From Pseudomonas sp. GM41(2012) (GTDB lineage: Bacteria; Pseudomonadota; Gammaproteobacteria; Pseudomonadales; Pseudomonadaceae), in the NCBI RefSeq assembly GCF_000282315.2, contig NZ_AKJN02000006.1, positions 930,001 through 994,000 on the forward strand: a stretch of 64,000 nucleotides of DNA, given 5' to 3'. The notes beneath the pieces were generated by a model that saw only the letters and a list, made by a program, of their open reading frames with translations, did no database searches and was not told the origin of the DNA. Both the position numbers and the translations under genes were made by a program. This document shows, piece after piece, positions 10,115 through 20,800 of the stretch; position 1 is the first letter of the stretch, and the number at the start of each line of letters is the position of its first letter.

Positions 10115-11545
10115 ATGAGCGATAGAATCCCCGTCCGAATTGTTGAAAGTGCCCCGTCCGTTCAAAGCTATGAGCCTTCGCGTCCAAAGATGAAGGCCAA
10201 GTCCAGCGACAACCTGATCCACACCCGCAGCTTCACCGGTTTATTCCGCACCCTGCGCATGAGCGGCGCGGGGTTTCTGTTTCTGCTGTTCTTCGGCACG
10301 GTGTGGTTGAACTGGGGCGGCCGCCAGGCGGTGCTCTGGGACCTTTCCGAAAGCAAATTCCACATCTTCGGTGCGACCTTCTGGCCGCAGGATTTCATCC
10401 TGCTGTCGGCGCTGCTGATCATTGCCGCGTTCGGCCTGTTTGCGATCACCGTGTTCGCCGGGCGAGTCTGGTGCGGTTACACCTGCCCACAGAGCTCCTG
10501 GACCTGGATCTTCATGTGGTGCGAGAAGCTCACCGAAGGCGAACGCAACCAGCGGATCAAGCTGCAAGCCGCGCCCTGGGGCCTGAACAAACTGGTCCGC
10601 CGCTCGGCCAAGCACACCTTGTGGCTGGCCATCAGCCTGTTGACCGGCCTGACCTTTGTCGGCTACTTCACCCCGATCCGGCCGCTGGCCGAAGAGCTGC
10701 TGACCTTGCAGATGGGCGGCGTCAGCCTGTTCTGGGTGCTGTTCTTTACCGGCGCGACTTACATCAACGCCGGTTGGCTGCGTGAAGCGGTGTGCATGCA
10801 CATGTGTCCGTATGCGCGGTTCCAGAGCGTGATGTTCGACAAAGACACCCTGACCATCTCCTACGACGTCGCCCGTGGCGAAAACCGTGGCCCGCGCAAA
10901 CGTGACGTGGCACCGGCAGAAGTCGGCCTCGGTGATTGCATCGACTGTCAGCTGTGCGTACAGGTCTGCCCGACCGGCATCGACATCCGCGACGGTTTGC
11001 AGATGGAATGCATCGGCTGCGCCGCGTGTATCGACGCCTGCGATTCGATCATGGACAAAATGGGCTACGCCCGCGGGCTGATCAGCTATACCTCCGAGCA
11101 TCAATTGCAGGGTGGCAAGACTCATTTGTTGCGGCCGCGATTGATCGGCTACACCGCGGTCTTGCTGGTGATGATCGGTGCGCTTGCCTTGGCGCTGGTG
11201 GAGCGGCCGATGGTTTCGCTGGACGTGAGCAAGGACCGTGGCCTGTTCCGCGAGAACAGTCAGGGGCAGATCGAAAACATCTACAGCCTGAAAGTCATCA
11301 ACAAGACCCAGCAACGTCAGGATTACCGTCTGACCCTGGTCGATGGCGACGGCTTCCAGTTGCAAGGCAAGACCGAACTGAGCCTGGCACCGGGCGAGAT
11401 TGTGGATGTGCCGGTGTCGGTGGCGATGACCACGGAACGGCCGAGCAGCAGTTCGCAGACGATCAGCTTCAAGATTGCCGACAGTGATGAGCCTGAGATT
11501 TATAGCGTGGCGAAGAGCCGGTTTGTTGCGCCGATGAATCGTTGA
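10115..11545 (+). CDS. ccoG: CcoG/RdxA-like membrane ferredoxin (cbb3 oxidase accessory)
   Basis: Inner-membrane iron-sulfur protein of about 476 residues. I prefer the ATG at 10115 to the one at 10091. Five hydrophobic helices carry a periplasm-proximal VWCGYTCPQSSW motif and a REAVCMHMCPYARFQ cysteine motif. They are followed by a cytosolic double 4Fe-4S ferredoxin (CIDCQLCVQVCP and CIGCAACIDACD, residues ~275-325), a last helix and a C-terminal immunoglobulin-like CcoG domain. CcoG proteins reduce Cu(II) for cbb3-type oxidase CuB assembly. It is followed by a MocR regulator. The best partner in the window is the orphan ccoN at 49883. A second, canonical ccoG with ccoNOQP elsewhere in the genome is likely, so the symbol marks family, not orthology. 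Confidence 0.9.
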   Translation: MSDRIPVRIVESAPSVQSYEPSRPKMKAKSSDNLIHTRSFTGLFRTLRMSGAGFLFLLFFGTVWLNWGGRQAVLWDLSESKFHIFGATFWPQDFILLSALLIIAAFGLFAITVFAGRVWCGYTCPQSSWTWIFMWCEKLTEGERNQRIKLQAAPWGLNKLVRRSAKHTLWLAISLLTGLTFVGYFTPIRPLAEELLTLQMGGVSLFWVLFFTGATYINAGWLREAVCMHMCPYARFQSVMFDKDTLTISYDVARGENRGPRKRDVAPAEVGLGDCIDCQLCVQVCPTGIDIRDGLQMECIGCAACIDACDSIMDKMGYARGLISYTSEHQLQGGKTHLLRPRLIGYTAVLLVMIGALALALVERPMVSLDVSKDRGLFRENSQGQIENIYSLKVINKTQQRQDYRLTLVDGDGFQLQGKTELSLAPGEIVDVPVSVAMTTERPSSSSQTISFKIADSDEPEIYSVAKSRFVAPMNR

Positions 11546-11565
11546 GCCTTTAAGATGCAAAGCCA

Positions 11566-11638
11566 AAGATCGCAGCCTTCGGCAGCTCCTACAGGTGTAC
11601 GCCAATCCATTGTAGGAGCTGCCGAAGGCTGCGATCTT
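11566..11638. repeat. Inverted repeat, REP subfamily 'AAGATCGCAGCC'
   Basis: AAAGATCGCAGCCTTCGGCA..GCTCCTACA pairs with TGTAGGAGCTGC..CGAAGGCTGCGATCTT around a short centre, giving long nested stems. It lies between ccoG and the MocR gene. The same subfamily occurs at 47375-47457. Confidence 0.88.
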
Positions 11639-11692
11639 GGCGACCTGACTGCCACCCATTTTTTCAATGAATGACACCAATCCGGGCACTCG

Positions 11693-13102
11693 ATGAAACG
11701 CTACGAAAAATTCGCCGACGACATCGCTGAACTGATCCGCTCCGGCGTTCTCGGCCCCGGCCAGCGTGTGCCGTCGGTGCGCTACGCCAGTCAGACTTAC
11801 GGGGTCAGCCCGTCCACGGTGTTCCAGGCCTACTACCTGCTCGAACGCCGCGGCCTGATCCGCGCTCGCCCGCGTTCCGGCTACTTCGTCAACGCACACG
11901 CGCCGAGCCCGTTCTCGGAGCCGGTGATCAGCAGTCAGGTCAATGAGTCCACCGAAGTCGACGTCAGCGAACTGGTGTTCTCGGTCCTCGATTCGATCAA
12001 GGACCCGAACACCGTGCCCTTCGGCTCGGCCTTCCCCAGCCCGACCCTGTTCCCGCTGCAGCGCCTGTCCCGCTCCCTGGCCAGCGCCGCGCGTGAGATG
12101 GACCCGCGCATGGTCGTCACCGACATGTCGCCGGGCAACCCGCAACTGCGTCGACAAATCGCCCTGCGCTACATGGTCGGCGGGCTGATGCTGCCCATGG
12201 AAGAACTGCTGATCACCAACGGCGCGCTCGAAGCGCTGAACCTGTGCCTGCAAGCGGTCACCGAGCCCGGCGATCTGGTGGCCATCGAAGCCCCGGCGTT
12301 CTACGCGTGCCTGCAAATCCTCGAGCGGCTGAAGCTCAAAGCCGTGGAAATCCCTGTGCATCCGCGCGATGGCATCGACCTAGGCGTACTCGCGCAAACC
12401 CTGGCACGGCACCCGATCAAGGTTGTCTGGTGCATGACCAGCTTCCAGAACCCGATGGGCGCGACAATGCCCGAGGCGAAGAAGCAGGAACTGGTTGAGC
12501 TATTGCGCAGCCATCAGGTGCCGCTGATCGAAGACGACGTCTACGCCGAACTGTATTACGGCCAACAGGCGCCGAAACCGGCGAAGGCTTTTGATACCGA
12601 AGGGCTGGTGATGCACTGCGGTTCGTTCGCCAAAAGCCTGGCCCCCGGCTACCGCATCGGCTGGGTCGCCGCCGGGCGCTATGCGCAGAAAATCGAACGG
12701 CTGAAACTCATGACGTCGCTGTGCGCGTCGATGCCGGCCCAGGCGGCCATCGCCGATTACCTGCAACACGGCGGTTACGACCGGCACCTGCGAAAACTGC
12801 GTTACGCCCTGGAAGAACAGCAAAGCGCCATGCTCGCCGCCATCGCGCGCTACTTCCCGGCGCAGACTCGCGTCAGCCAACCGGCCGGCGGCTACTTTTT
12901 GTGGCTGGAATTGCCACCGCAGATGGATTCACTGAAGTTGTTTCAGATGGCGTTGGCGCAAGGAATCAGCATTGCGCCCGGGCCGATCTTTTCACCGACC
13001 CAGCGCTTCAGGAATTGTATCCGCCTGAATTACGGCAGCCCCTGGGATGAGACGGCCGAGAAGGCGATGGAGACGTTGGGGCGGATTGTGCGGTCGTTCT
13101 GA
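11693..13102 (+). CDS. MocR-type regulator (GntR HTH + aminotransferase fold), MpaR-like
   Basis: 469 residues. The N-terminal GntR winged helix (residues 1-70, with GPGQRVPSVRYASQTYGVSPSTVFQAY) is joined to a fold-type-I PLP aminotransferase-like domain. The PLP lysine lies in CGSFAKSLAPGYRIGW. It is a DNA-binding regulator rather than a metabolic transaminase. It lies 147 bp downstream of the ccoG-like gene on the same strand, the same pairing I recall for PA4131-PA4132 (MpaR) of P. aeruginosa. I therefore infer that it controls ccoG and perhaps the reductase/ccoN genes at 47.9-51.5 kb. That identity needs an alignment. Confidence 0.88.
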   Translation: MKRYEKFADDIAELIRSGVLGPGQRVPSVRYASQTYGVSPSTVFQAYYLLERRGLIRARPRSGYFVNAHAPSPFSEPVISSQVNESTEVDVSELVFSVLDSIKDPNTVPFGSAFPSPTLFPLQRLSRSLASAAREMDPRMVVTDMSPGNPQLRRQIALRYMVGGLMLPMEELLITNGALEALNLCLQAVTEPGDLVAIEAPAFYACLQILERLKLKAVEIPVHPRDGIDLGVLAQTLARHPIKVVWCMTSFQNPMGATMPEAKKQELVELLRSHQVPLIEDDVYAELYYGQQAPKPAKAFDTEGLVMHCGSFAKSLAPGYRIGWVAAGRYAQKIERLKLMTSLCASMPAQAAIADYLQHGGYDRHLRKLRYALEEQQSAMLAAIARYFPAQTRVSQPAGGYFLWLELPPQMDSLKLFQMALAQGISIAPGPIFSPTQRFRNCIRLNYGSPWDETAEKAMETLGRIVRSF

Positions 13103-13123
13103 CGCCTTGGTTTTGCCTGTACC

Positions 13124-13226
13124 GGCCTCATCGCGGGCAAGCCTTGCTCCTACAGGATTGCTGTCGATCACAAATTTTGCGAACTACACAAAACCTGTAG
13201 GAGCAAGGCTTGCCCGCGATGAGGCC
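13124..13226. repeat. REPIN between convergent genes
   Basis: GGCCTCATCGCGGGCAAGCC..TTGCTCCTACAG is mirrored by CTGTAGGAGCAAGG..CTTGCCCGCGATGAGGCC. It separates the MocR gene (plus) from the SDR gene (minus) and is well placed as a two-way transcript end. Confidence 0.9.
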
Positions 13227-13252
13227 CGCACAAACAATGCAAATCTATGGAC

Positions 13253-13999
13253 TTAGCGCCCACCACCAAGGTCAACGAACGTCCCGGTCGCATAGGAAGC
13301 CTTGTCCGACAGCAACCACACAATCGCCTCAGCCACTTCTTCCGGGCGCCCGCCCCGAGCCATCGGGATCGCCGACTCCAGCTTGCTGACCCGATCCGGG
13401 TCACCGCTCAATGCATGGAAATCGGTGTAGATGTAACCAGGGCGCACCGCGTTGACGCGGATGCCTTCGCCAGCCACTTCTTTGGACAGGCCGATGGTGA
13501 ACGTATCCAGGGCACCTTTGGAGGCGGCGTAGTCGACGTATTCATTGGGCGCGCCAAGGCGGGAGGCCACCGAGGACACGTTAACGATGCTGCCACCCTG
13601 CCCGCCATGCTTGGGCGACATGCGCAGGATCGCGTGTTTGGCGCAAAGGATCGGCGCCAGGACGTTAGTTCTGAGGATCTTGAGAATACGGAATTCAGAC
13701 ATTTCATCGATCCGCGACTTTTGCCCGACGGTGCCGGCGTTGTTCACCAGTGCCGTGACCCGGCCCAACTCAGTGTCCACGCGGTGGAACAGCGCGATCA
13801 CTTCATCTTCGATGCTGACGTCAGCGCGCACCGCGATGGCTTGGGCGCCGAGGGCGCGGACTTGCTCCAGCACCGTTTGCGCAGCGGATTCGTCGGCCAG
13901 GTAGTTGATGCAGATCTTATAGCCTTGTTCGGCGGCCAACAGGGCTGTGGCGGCGCCGATACCACGGCTGCCGCCAGTGATGACGATGACTTTGTCCAT
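13253..13999 (-). CDS. SDR-family NAD(P)-dependent oxidoreductase
   Basis: 248 residues starting MDKVIVITGG. GGGGGA lies 8 bases before this ATG, so the upstream ATG at 14020 is not used. Classical short-chain dehydrogenase: cofactor loop TGGSRGIGAATA, NNAGTVG, catalytic Tyr/Lys in YVDYAASKGAL and the C-terminal SYATGTFVDLGGGR. It probably oxidises or reduces a small alcohol or ketone in the cytoplasm; the substrate cannot be read from the sequence. It resembles Pseudomonas SDRs annotated as glucose-1-dehydrogenase-like. It stands 80 bp upstream of the MHYT gene's 3' end on the same strand and is probably its own unit. Confidence 0.92.
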   Translation of the reverse strand: MDKVIVITGGSRGIGAATALLAAEQGYKICINYLADESAAQTVLEQVRALGAQAIAVRADVSIEDEVIALFHRVDTELGRVTALVNNAGTVGQKSRIDEMSEFRILKILRTNVLAPILCAKHAILRMSPKHGGQGGSIVNVSSVASRLGAPNEYVDYAASKGALDTFTIGLSKEVAGEGIRVNAVRPGYIYTDFHALSGDPDRVSKLESAIPMARGGRPEEVAEAIVWLLSDKASYATGTFVDLGGGR

Positions 14000-14092
14000 G
14001 CGAAATTTCCCCCATACCAAGCGTTAGCGGTCGGGGCCAAGAATAACCGTCATCGCTGGCTTTTGCATGGACTCACATCAATCACAGTGTTC

Positions 14093-16174
14093 TCAACTCA
14101 CCGCCAATTGCTCTGCACGCAGAATATCCACCATGAAGCGTTCGGCCGGCAGCGGGTGCCCGAGCAGGTAGCCCTGCAGCGAATCACAACCGAGTTGCGT
14201 CAGGAAGTCTTGCTGCGAGTCGGTTTCCACCCCTTCGGCGACGATCCGCAACCCCAGTGCCTGGCCGAGGGCGACGATGGCGGAAACGATGGCGGCGTCA
14301 TCGCTGTCACGCTCCAGATCGCGGACAAAACCACGATCGATCTTCAGTTCGTTGGCGGGCAAGCGCTTGAGGTACATCAAGCTCGAATAGCCGGTGCCAA
14401 AGTCGTCGATCGACAGGTCGACCCCCATTGTCGACAGTTCCTGAAGCACCGTCATGCTCGCATCGGCATCGCTCATGGCGGTGGTTTCCGTGATCTCGAG
14501 GGTCAGGCTGTTGGCCGGCAAATGGTGAGTGGCCAAGGCTTTGGCGACGCTCTGGACCAGACCTGCGTGGCAGAACTGCAGGGCCGAAAGGTTCACTGCG
14601 ATGCGCCAGTCGGTGTACCCGAGCACGTACCACTCGCGCATCTGACGGCAGGCTTCGTTAAGCACCCACTCGCCAATCGGAATGATCAGCCCGGTCTTTT
14701 CCGCCAGTTCGATGAACTTGTCCGGGAGCAACATGCCCTGGGTCGGATGCACCCAGCGCAGCAAGGCCTCAGCACCGACCGGTCGGCCATTGTTGGCATC
14801 GAATTTGGGTTGGTAATAGAGACTGAATTGCTGCTGATCCAGAGCGATACGCAGGTCCTGCAGCAATTGCAGCTGTTTACGCGCGTTGCTGTTCATCGAA
14901 GCATCGAAGAAGCTATAACCGTTTTTCCCGGCACCCTTGGCGTGATACATCGCCGCGTCGGCGTTCATCAGTAACTCTTCGGCGGTTTCGCCGTTGCCTG
15001 GATAAATCGCGATGCCGACACTGGCGGAAATCTGCAAGTCATGTTCGGCGACCCGGAACGAACGCGCGATCAGCCCGACCTGACGGGCTGCCAGGCTCAA
15101 TGCGTCATTCTGTTCACCGAGCTGCACCAGTAAAACGAACTCATCGCCGCCGATCCTCGCCAGAGTGTCATGGCTGCGCAAATCCTCGCGCAAGCGCAAG
15201 CCGACTTCACGCAACAACAGATCGCCCATATGGTGGCCGAAGGCATCGTTGACGGGTTTGAAACCGTCCAGATCGATGAACATCAACGCGAAACAACCAC
15301 CCTGCTCCTGCACCATGGACATCGCCTGATCGATGCGGTCAGCCAGCAACACGCGATTCGGCAGGCCGGTCAGGGTGTCATGCAGAGCCAGTTGAGTCAG
15401 TTCGCGGTTGGCCTCGGTCAATGAGTGGGCAAGGCTTGCGGTGCGGGCCTCAAGGCGCGCATCGAGGATCGAGGTCAACAAGGCAAGGCTCAACACTGCC
15501 AGGGTGGTGATCAGCACCAGATTGTCCAGGCCCTTGCCGTTCAGGCCGCTGACGGCCGCGCCACAGAAGCTGCCATCCGGGAAACGCGCCGCCGCCATGC
15601 CGGTGTAATGCATGCCGACGATCGCGAACCCCATGATCACCGCCGCACCGCCACGGATCAGGCCGACATAAGGCGTGTGCTGGCGCAGGCGGAAAGCGAT
15701 CCATAACGCAGCGCCCGAGGCGACTACGGCGATCAGCAGCGAGGCGCCGAACAGCGTCGGATCGTAATCGATACCCGGCTGCATGCGCATGGCGGCCATG
15801 CCGGTGTAGTGCATCGCGCTGATCCCGGAACCCATGACCAGCGCGCCGAATGCCAATTGCCAGGCTGGCAATTTTGGCTGGCTGACCAGCCACAGGGCAA
15901 AGCCGCAGGACAGGATGCCAGTCAGCAGTGACAGCAACGTGATGCCGACGTCGTAACCGAGGTCGATGGGCAATTTGAACGCGAGCATGCCGATGAAATG
16001 CATCGACCACACGCCAATCCCCATGGCAAAGGCGCCGCCCGCCGTCCATAGATGCACGGCCCGGCCCTTGGCCGTGGCGATGCGTCCGGTCAGGTCGAGC
16101 GCGGTATAAGAGGCGAGAATCGCCACAAAAAGCGAGATGATGACCAGCGTGGGGGAATAGCTACCGATAAGCAT
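14093..16174 (-). CDS. MHYT-GGDEF-EAL bifunctional c-di-GMP enzyme
   Basis: 693 residues. An N-terminal seven-helix MHYT sensor (residues 1-230) carries MHFIGM, MHYTGM and MHYTGM motifs, thought to bind a metal and sense oxygen, CO or NO. Then comes a diguanylate cyclase domain with an intact IGGDEF and an RSHD inhibitory I-site five residues upstream. An EAL phosphodiesterase domain follows with GAEALLRW, EITET and DDFGTGYSSL all intact. Both activities are possible; which dominates cannot be read. The layout matches P. aeruginosa MucR/NbdA-type proteins, but which one is not clear. It should link a diatomic gas or redox signal to biofilm or motility control. Confidence 0.94.
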   Translation of the reverse strand: MLIGSYSPTLVIISLFVAILASYTALDLTGRIATAKGRAVHLWTAGGAFAMGIGVWSMHFIGMLAFKLPIDLGYDVGITLLSLLTGILSCGFALWLVSQPKLPAWQLAFGALVMGSGISAMHYTGMAAMRMQPGIDYDPTLFGASLLIAVVASGAALWIAFRLRQHTPYVGLIRGGAAVIMGFAIVGMHYTGMAAARFPDGSFCGAAVSGLNGKGLDNLVLITTLAVLSLALLTSILDARLEARTASLAHSLTEANRELTQLALHDTLTGLPNRVLLADRIDQAMSMVQEQGGCFALMFIDLDGFKPVNDAFGHHMGDLLLREVGLRLREDLRSHDTLARIGGDEFVLLVQLGEQNDALSLAARQVGLIARSFRVAEHDLQISASVGIAIYPGNGETAEELLMNADAAMYHAKGAGKNGYSFFDASMNSNARKQLQLLQDLRIALDQQQFSLYYQPKFDANNGRPVGAEALLRWVHPTQGMLLPDKFIELAEKTGLIIPIGEWVLNEACRQMREWYVLGYTDWRIAVNLSALQFCHAGLVQSVAKALATHHLPANSLTLEITETTAMSDADASMTVLQELSTMGVDLSIDDFGTGYSSLMYLKRLPANELKIDRGFVRDLERDSDDAAIVSAIVALGQALGLRIVAEGVETDSQQDFLTQLGCDSLQGYLLGHPLPAERFMVDILRAEQLAVS

Positions 16175-16325
16175 GAGACTACTCGCGACAGCCCCTCCGT
16201 ACTGCTTCCATTCTCGGGGGGCAAATCGGGCGATTGTACTGATTGCGCAAAAGAACGCACTGACAAAATAAGCAAAGGGCCATCAAGCCCGATGAAACAC
16301 TTGTTTGACACCTCGCTCGCGGCGC

Positions 16326-17807
16326 CTACTCTTTTTCGCTTACTTGCAACGCCCCATCCCAGCCACCGCCCAATGCCGCGATCAACTGCACGCTGGCAAT
16401 CAACCGGCTCTGCAACAGGCTCAGCACGCTGCGTTCATTGTTCAACGCTGTGGCCTGAACGACCACCACGCCCAGATAAGCGATCACACCGGCCTTGTAC
16501 TGGTTCTGGGTCAGGCGCAAGGACTCACGCGCCGCGTCCAGTGCTTCCTGGCGCACGCCCGCTTCGTCTTCCAGGACCTTCATCTGTACCAGATAGTTTT
16601 CCACTTCACGGAAGCCATCGAGCACCGTCTGGCGGTACTTGGCCACGGTTTCGTCGTAGGCCGCTTCGCTGCGGTCAACTTCCGCGGAGCGCTGACCGCC
16701 GTCGAACAAGGTCATGGCCAATTGCGGTCCGACCGACCAGAAACGGTTCGGCACGCTGATCCAGTTGGCATAGGTGCTGCTGCTATAGCCACCGTTCAGA
16801 CTCAGGGTGAAATCCGGGTAATAGGCCGCCTTGGCCACACCGATATTGGCATTGGCCGCCATCACCGAGCGTTCAGCGGAGGCGATGTCCGGGCGGCGCT
16901 CGAGCAATTGCGAAGGCAGGCTCAGCGGTATCTCGGGCAACGCAGGAATGTCTTTGGTTTCAGCCAGGCTAAACTCGGCCGGCGGTAGCCCGATCAGTAC
17001 GGCGATGGCATTTTCGAATTGAGCACGCTGCCAGATCAAATCAACCATGTCAGCCTGGGTGCTTTTGAGCTGAGTCTGGGCCTGCGCCACCGCATCCTTG
17101 CCGGAGACACCGGCGCGATACTGGTTTTCAGTCATTGTCAGCGAGCGCTGATAGGCCTCGACCGTCGCTTCCAGCAGCCGTTTCTGCTCGTCGATCACCC
17201 GCAATTGCAGATAGTTCTGCACCAGTTCCGACTGCTGGCTCAAGCGCATCGCCGCCAGATCGGCATAACTCGCCTCGGCGTTGGCGGTGTCGGCTTCCAG
17301 TCCTCGGCGCAACTTGCCCCAAACGTCGGCCTCCCAACTGACGCCGGCCTGTGCGGTGTAAGTGTCGCGAATCCCGCTGGAAGAACTGGTCAGGCTCGAA
17401 CTGCTGCTGCCGGTGCCCTGGCTGGAGCGGTTTTTCCCGACGGTCAGGTCCACGGTCGGGAAAAACGCGCCACGGGCACTGCGCACCAAGGCCTGGGCCT
17501 GACGGTACTGGGCTTCGGACTGCGCGACCGTCTGGTTGGCACTGTTGAGTTTTTCGATCAGGCCATTGAGCTGCTGATCGCCATACAACTCCCACCAGGC
17601 GCCACGGGCCAGGGAATCGCTGGGATTGGCCTGACGCCAGCCTGCCGCTTCCTTATATTGCGCCGGCGCAGCCGCTTGCGGGCGCTGGTAATCCGGGCCG
17701 ATGGCGCAGGCGCTGAGCATCGCCACGCACAGCGCCAGGCTCAACAAACGCGAGCCTCGGGCCGTTACCAGCGGTGCAGCCAGAGTGATAAGCGAACGGT
17801 CAGTCAT
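16326..17807 (-). CDS. opmB: Outer-membrane efflux lipoprotein OpmB (NodT/OprM family)
   Basis: 493 residues from the ATG that overlaps the muxC stop by 4 bp (ATGA). The frame is open for 85 more codons upstream inside muxC, but that part is not protein-like. A lipobox LSACAIGPDYQRP lies near residue 30, giving a lipidated outer-membrane channel. Two repeated OEP domains include the SVPNRFWSVGPQLAMTLFDGG strand typical of the second repeat. A trimer forms the outer-membrane exit duct for the MuxABC pump. Last gene of the mux operon. Confidence 0.93.
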   Translation of the reverse strand: MTDRSLITLAAPLVTARGSRLLSLALCVAMLSACAIGPDYQRPQAAAPAQYKEAAGWRQANPSDSLARGAWWELYGDQQLNGLIEKLNSANQTVAQSEAQYRQAQALVRSARGAFFPTVDLTVGKNRSSQGTGSSSSSLTSSSSGIRDTYTAQAGVSWEADVWGKLRRGLEADTANAEASYADLAAMRLSQQSELVQNYLQLRVIDEQKRLLEATVEAYQRSLTMTENQYRAGVSGKDAVAQAQTQLKSTQADMVDLIWQRAQFENAIAVLIGLPPAEFSLAETKDIPALPEIPLSLPSQLLERRPDIASAERSVMAANANIGVAKAAYYPDFTLSLNGGYSSSTYANWISVPNRFWSVGPQLAMTLFDGGQRSAEVDRSEAAYDETVAKYRQTVLDGFREVENYLVQMKVLEDEAGVRQEALDAARESLRLTQNQYKAGVIAYLGVVVVQATALNNERSVLSLLQSRLIASVQLIAALGGGWDGALQVSEKE

Positions 17808-20800
17808 AGCGGAGTTTCCAGAGCAGCATCGGTACGCACCCCACGCCAGTGATTGAAGCGATGGCGCAGTTTGTCGAGATAGAGGTAAACCACCGGGGTG
17901 GTGTAAAGGGTCAGCACCTGGCTGAAAACCAGTCCGCCAATGATCGTCAGGCCCAGCGGCTGACGCATTTCCGCACCTTCGGCGCGGCTCAGCAGCAACG
18001 GCAACGCGCCGAGGATCGCCGCCAGGGTGGTCATCAGAATCGGCCGCAGACGTTGCAAGCAAGCGCTGCGAATCGATTCCAGCGGTGCCATGCCCTGATG
18101 CCGTTCCAGCTGCAAGGCCAGGTCGATCATCAGAATGGCGTTTTTCTTCACCACGCCGATCAGCAGGAACAGCCCGAGCAACGAGATCAGGCTGAACTCA
18201 CCGCCCAGCGCGTAAATCGACAGCAACGCGCCGACCCCGGCCGACGGCAAGGTCGAAAGAATGGTCAGCGGATGGATGTAGCTTTCATACAGCACACCGA
18301 GCACCAGATACACCGCCACCAGCGCCCCGAGAATCATCCACGGCTGGCTCTTCTGGGTCGCGGCAAAGGCGTCGGCGGTGCCGGCCATTTTCACGATCAC
18401 ATCTTCCGGCATGCCGAGTCTGGCGATAGCCCGCTCAATGGCCGCCGTGCCCTGCTCCACCGCCACGCCTTCGGCCATGTCGAAGGAAATGCTCTCGGAG
18501 GCGAACTGGCCTTCGTGGCTGACGCGGTCGTCTTCCAGGCTGTTTTCGTAATGAGCGATGGTCGAGAGCGGAATCCGCGCACCGTCAGCCGTGATCACCT
18601 GAACCTGTTTGAGGGTGATCGGGTCCTGGGCATATTTCGGATTGACCTCCATGACCACCTGATACTGGTTAAGGCTGTCGTAAATCGTCGAAATCTGCCG
18701 CTGGCTGTAAGCGTTGTTCAGCACCGCGGTGACCATGTTCATGTCGACGCCCAGGCGTTTGGCCTGATCGCGGTCGACGATCAGGGTCACCTGTTGGGCG
18801 CCGCGCCCTTCACGTGCATCAATCGCGGTCAGTTCCGGCAAGGCCTTAAGGGCGGTGACGACTTTCGGATACCACTCGCGCAACTCGCCAAGGTCGGCGC
18901 TTTGCAGGATGTAGGAATACTGCGACGTGGTCTGTTCACGACCGCCACCAAACTGCAGGTCCTGATCGGCCATCAGCATCAGCTGCGCGCCGGCGACCTT
19001 GGGCATTTCCTTGCGCAGGCGTTCGATGACCTTTTGCGCAGACAGGTTGCGTTCCTTGATCGGTTTCAGCCGCACCAGCATGAAGGCGTTGTTGGTGCCG
19101 TTGGTGCCGCCGATGAAGCCGGCGACACTTTGCACCGCGTCATCCTTGAGCACGGCGCGGCGGAAGGTTTCCATTTTTGGCTGCATCACATTGAATGACA
19201 GTCCGTCGTCACCGCGCACGAAACCGATCAGCTGGCCGGTGTCTTGCTGAGGCATAAATGTTTTAGGAACAACGACATATAGCGCAATGTTAACGCCGAC
19301 TGTCATGATCAGGCTAAGCAACGTCAACCGACGGTGACGCAGCACCCAGTCAAGGCTTGTGGCGTATTTGCCGACCATCCACTCGTTGGCGCGCTGACTC
19401 CAGCGCTGCAAACGGTTCTCCTCACCCGGCGTATGCGGCTTGAGCCAGCGGGCGCAGAGCATCGGCGTCAGCGTCAAGGAGACCACCAGCGACACCACGA
19501 TGGACGCCGCCAAGGTGATGGAAAACTCGCGAAACAGGCTTTCGACAATCCCGCCCATGAACAGGATCGACAGGAACACCGCCACCAGCGAGGCGTTCAT
19601 CGACAACAAGGTGAAGCCGACTTCCTGCGCCCCGAGGTACGCGGCCTTCATCGGCGGTACGCCTTTGTCGATGTGCCGCGAAATGTTCTCCAGCACCACA
19701 ATGGCATCGTCCACCACCAACCCGGTGGCCAGAATCAGTGCCATCAGCGACAGGTTGTTCAGGGAGAATCCGTAGAGGTACATCACCGCAAAGGTGCCGA
19801 CCAGCGACACGGGCACCGCAAGGGTCGGAATCAACGAGGCGCGGAAGTTACCGAGGAACAGGAACACCACCAGAATCACCAGCGCCACGGCAATCAGCAG
19901 GGTCATTTCCGCTTCGTGCAAGGTCGCCTTGATCACCGGCGACCGGTCCATCGCCACGTTCAGCTTCACGCTGGCCGGCAACACGGCCTGCAACGCCGGC
20001 AGTTGAGCCTTGATTTCGTTGACCGTCTCGATGATGTTGGCGCCGGCCTGGCGGTTGATCACCAACAGTACCGCCGCGTCGTTGTTGAAGAAGCCGCTGT
20101 TGTAGCGGTCTTCGACGCCGTCGCTGACCTTGGCCACGTCCTTCAGGCGCAGGGCCGCGCCGTCCGCGTAGTGAATGATCAGCGACTCGTAATCCTTGGC
20201 TTTTTCCAGTTGATCGTTGGCCTGAACCTGCCACAGCCGCTGGCCATCTTCGACCGAGCCTTTGGGCCGGCGCACGTTGGCGTTGGCGATGGTGTTACGC
20301 ACATCGTCCAGGGCCACGCCGTACTGGTTGAGCGCCTGCGGTTCGAGCTCGATGCGCACCGCCGGCAAGGAACTGCCGCCGATCTGCACTTCGCCAACGC
20401 CCTGCACCTGAGACAGGCTCTGGGACAGAATCGTCGAGGCCAAATCGTAGAGCTGGCCTTTTTCCAGTACATCGGAGGTCAGCGACAGCACCATGATCGG
20501 CGCCTGGGACGGGTTGACCTTCTTGTAGGTCGGCATGCTGCGCATCCCGCTCGGCAGCAAATTGCGCGAAGCGTTGATCGCCGCCTGCACTTCCCGCGCC
20601 GCGCCGTTGATGTCGCGATCCAGGTCGAACTGCAAAATCACCCGGGTCGAGCCCTGGCTGGAGCGGCTGCTCATGGTGTTGACCCCAGCGATGGCGCCGA
20701 AGGAACGCTCAAGTGGCGTGGCCACGGTCGAGGCCATGACCTCCGGGCTCGCACCGGGCAGACTCGCCTGGACCACGATCACCGGGAAGTCCATCTGCGG

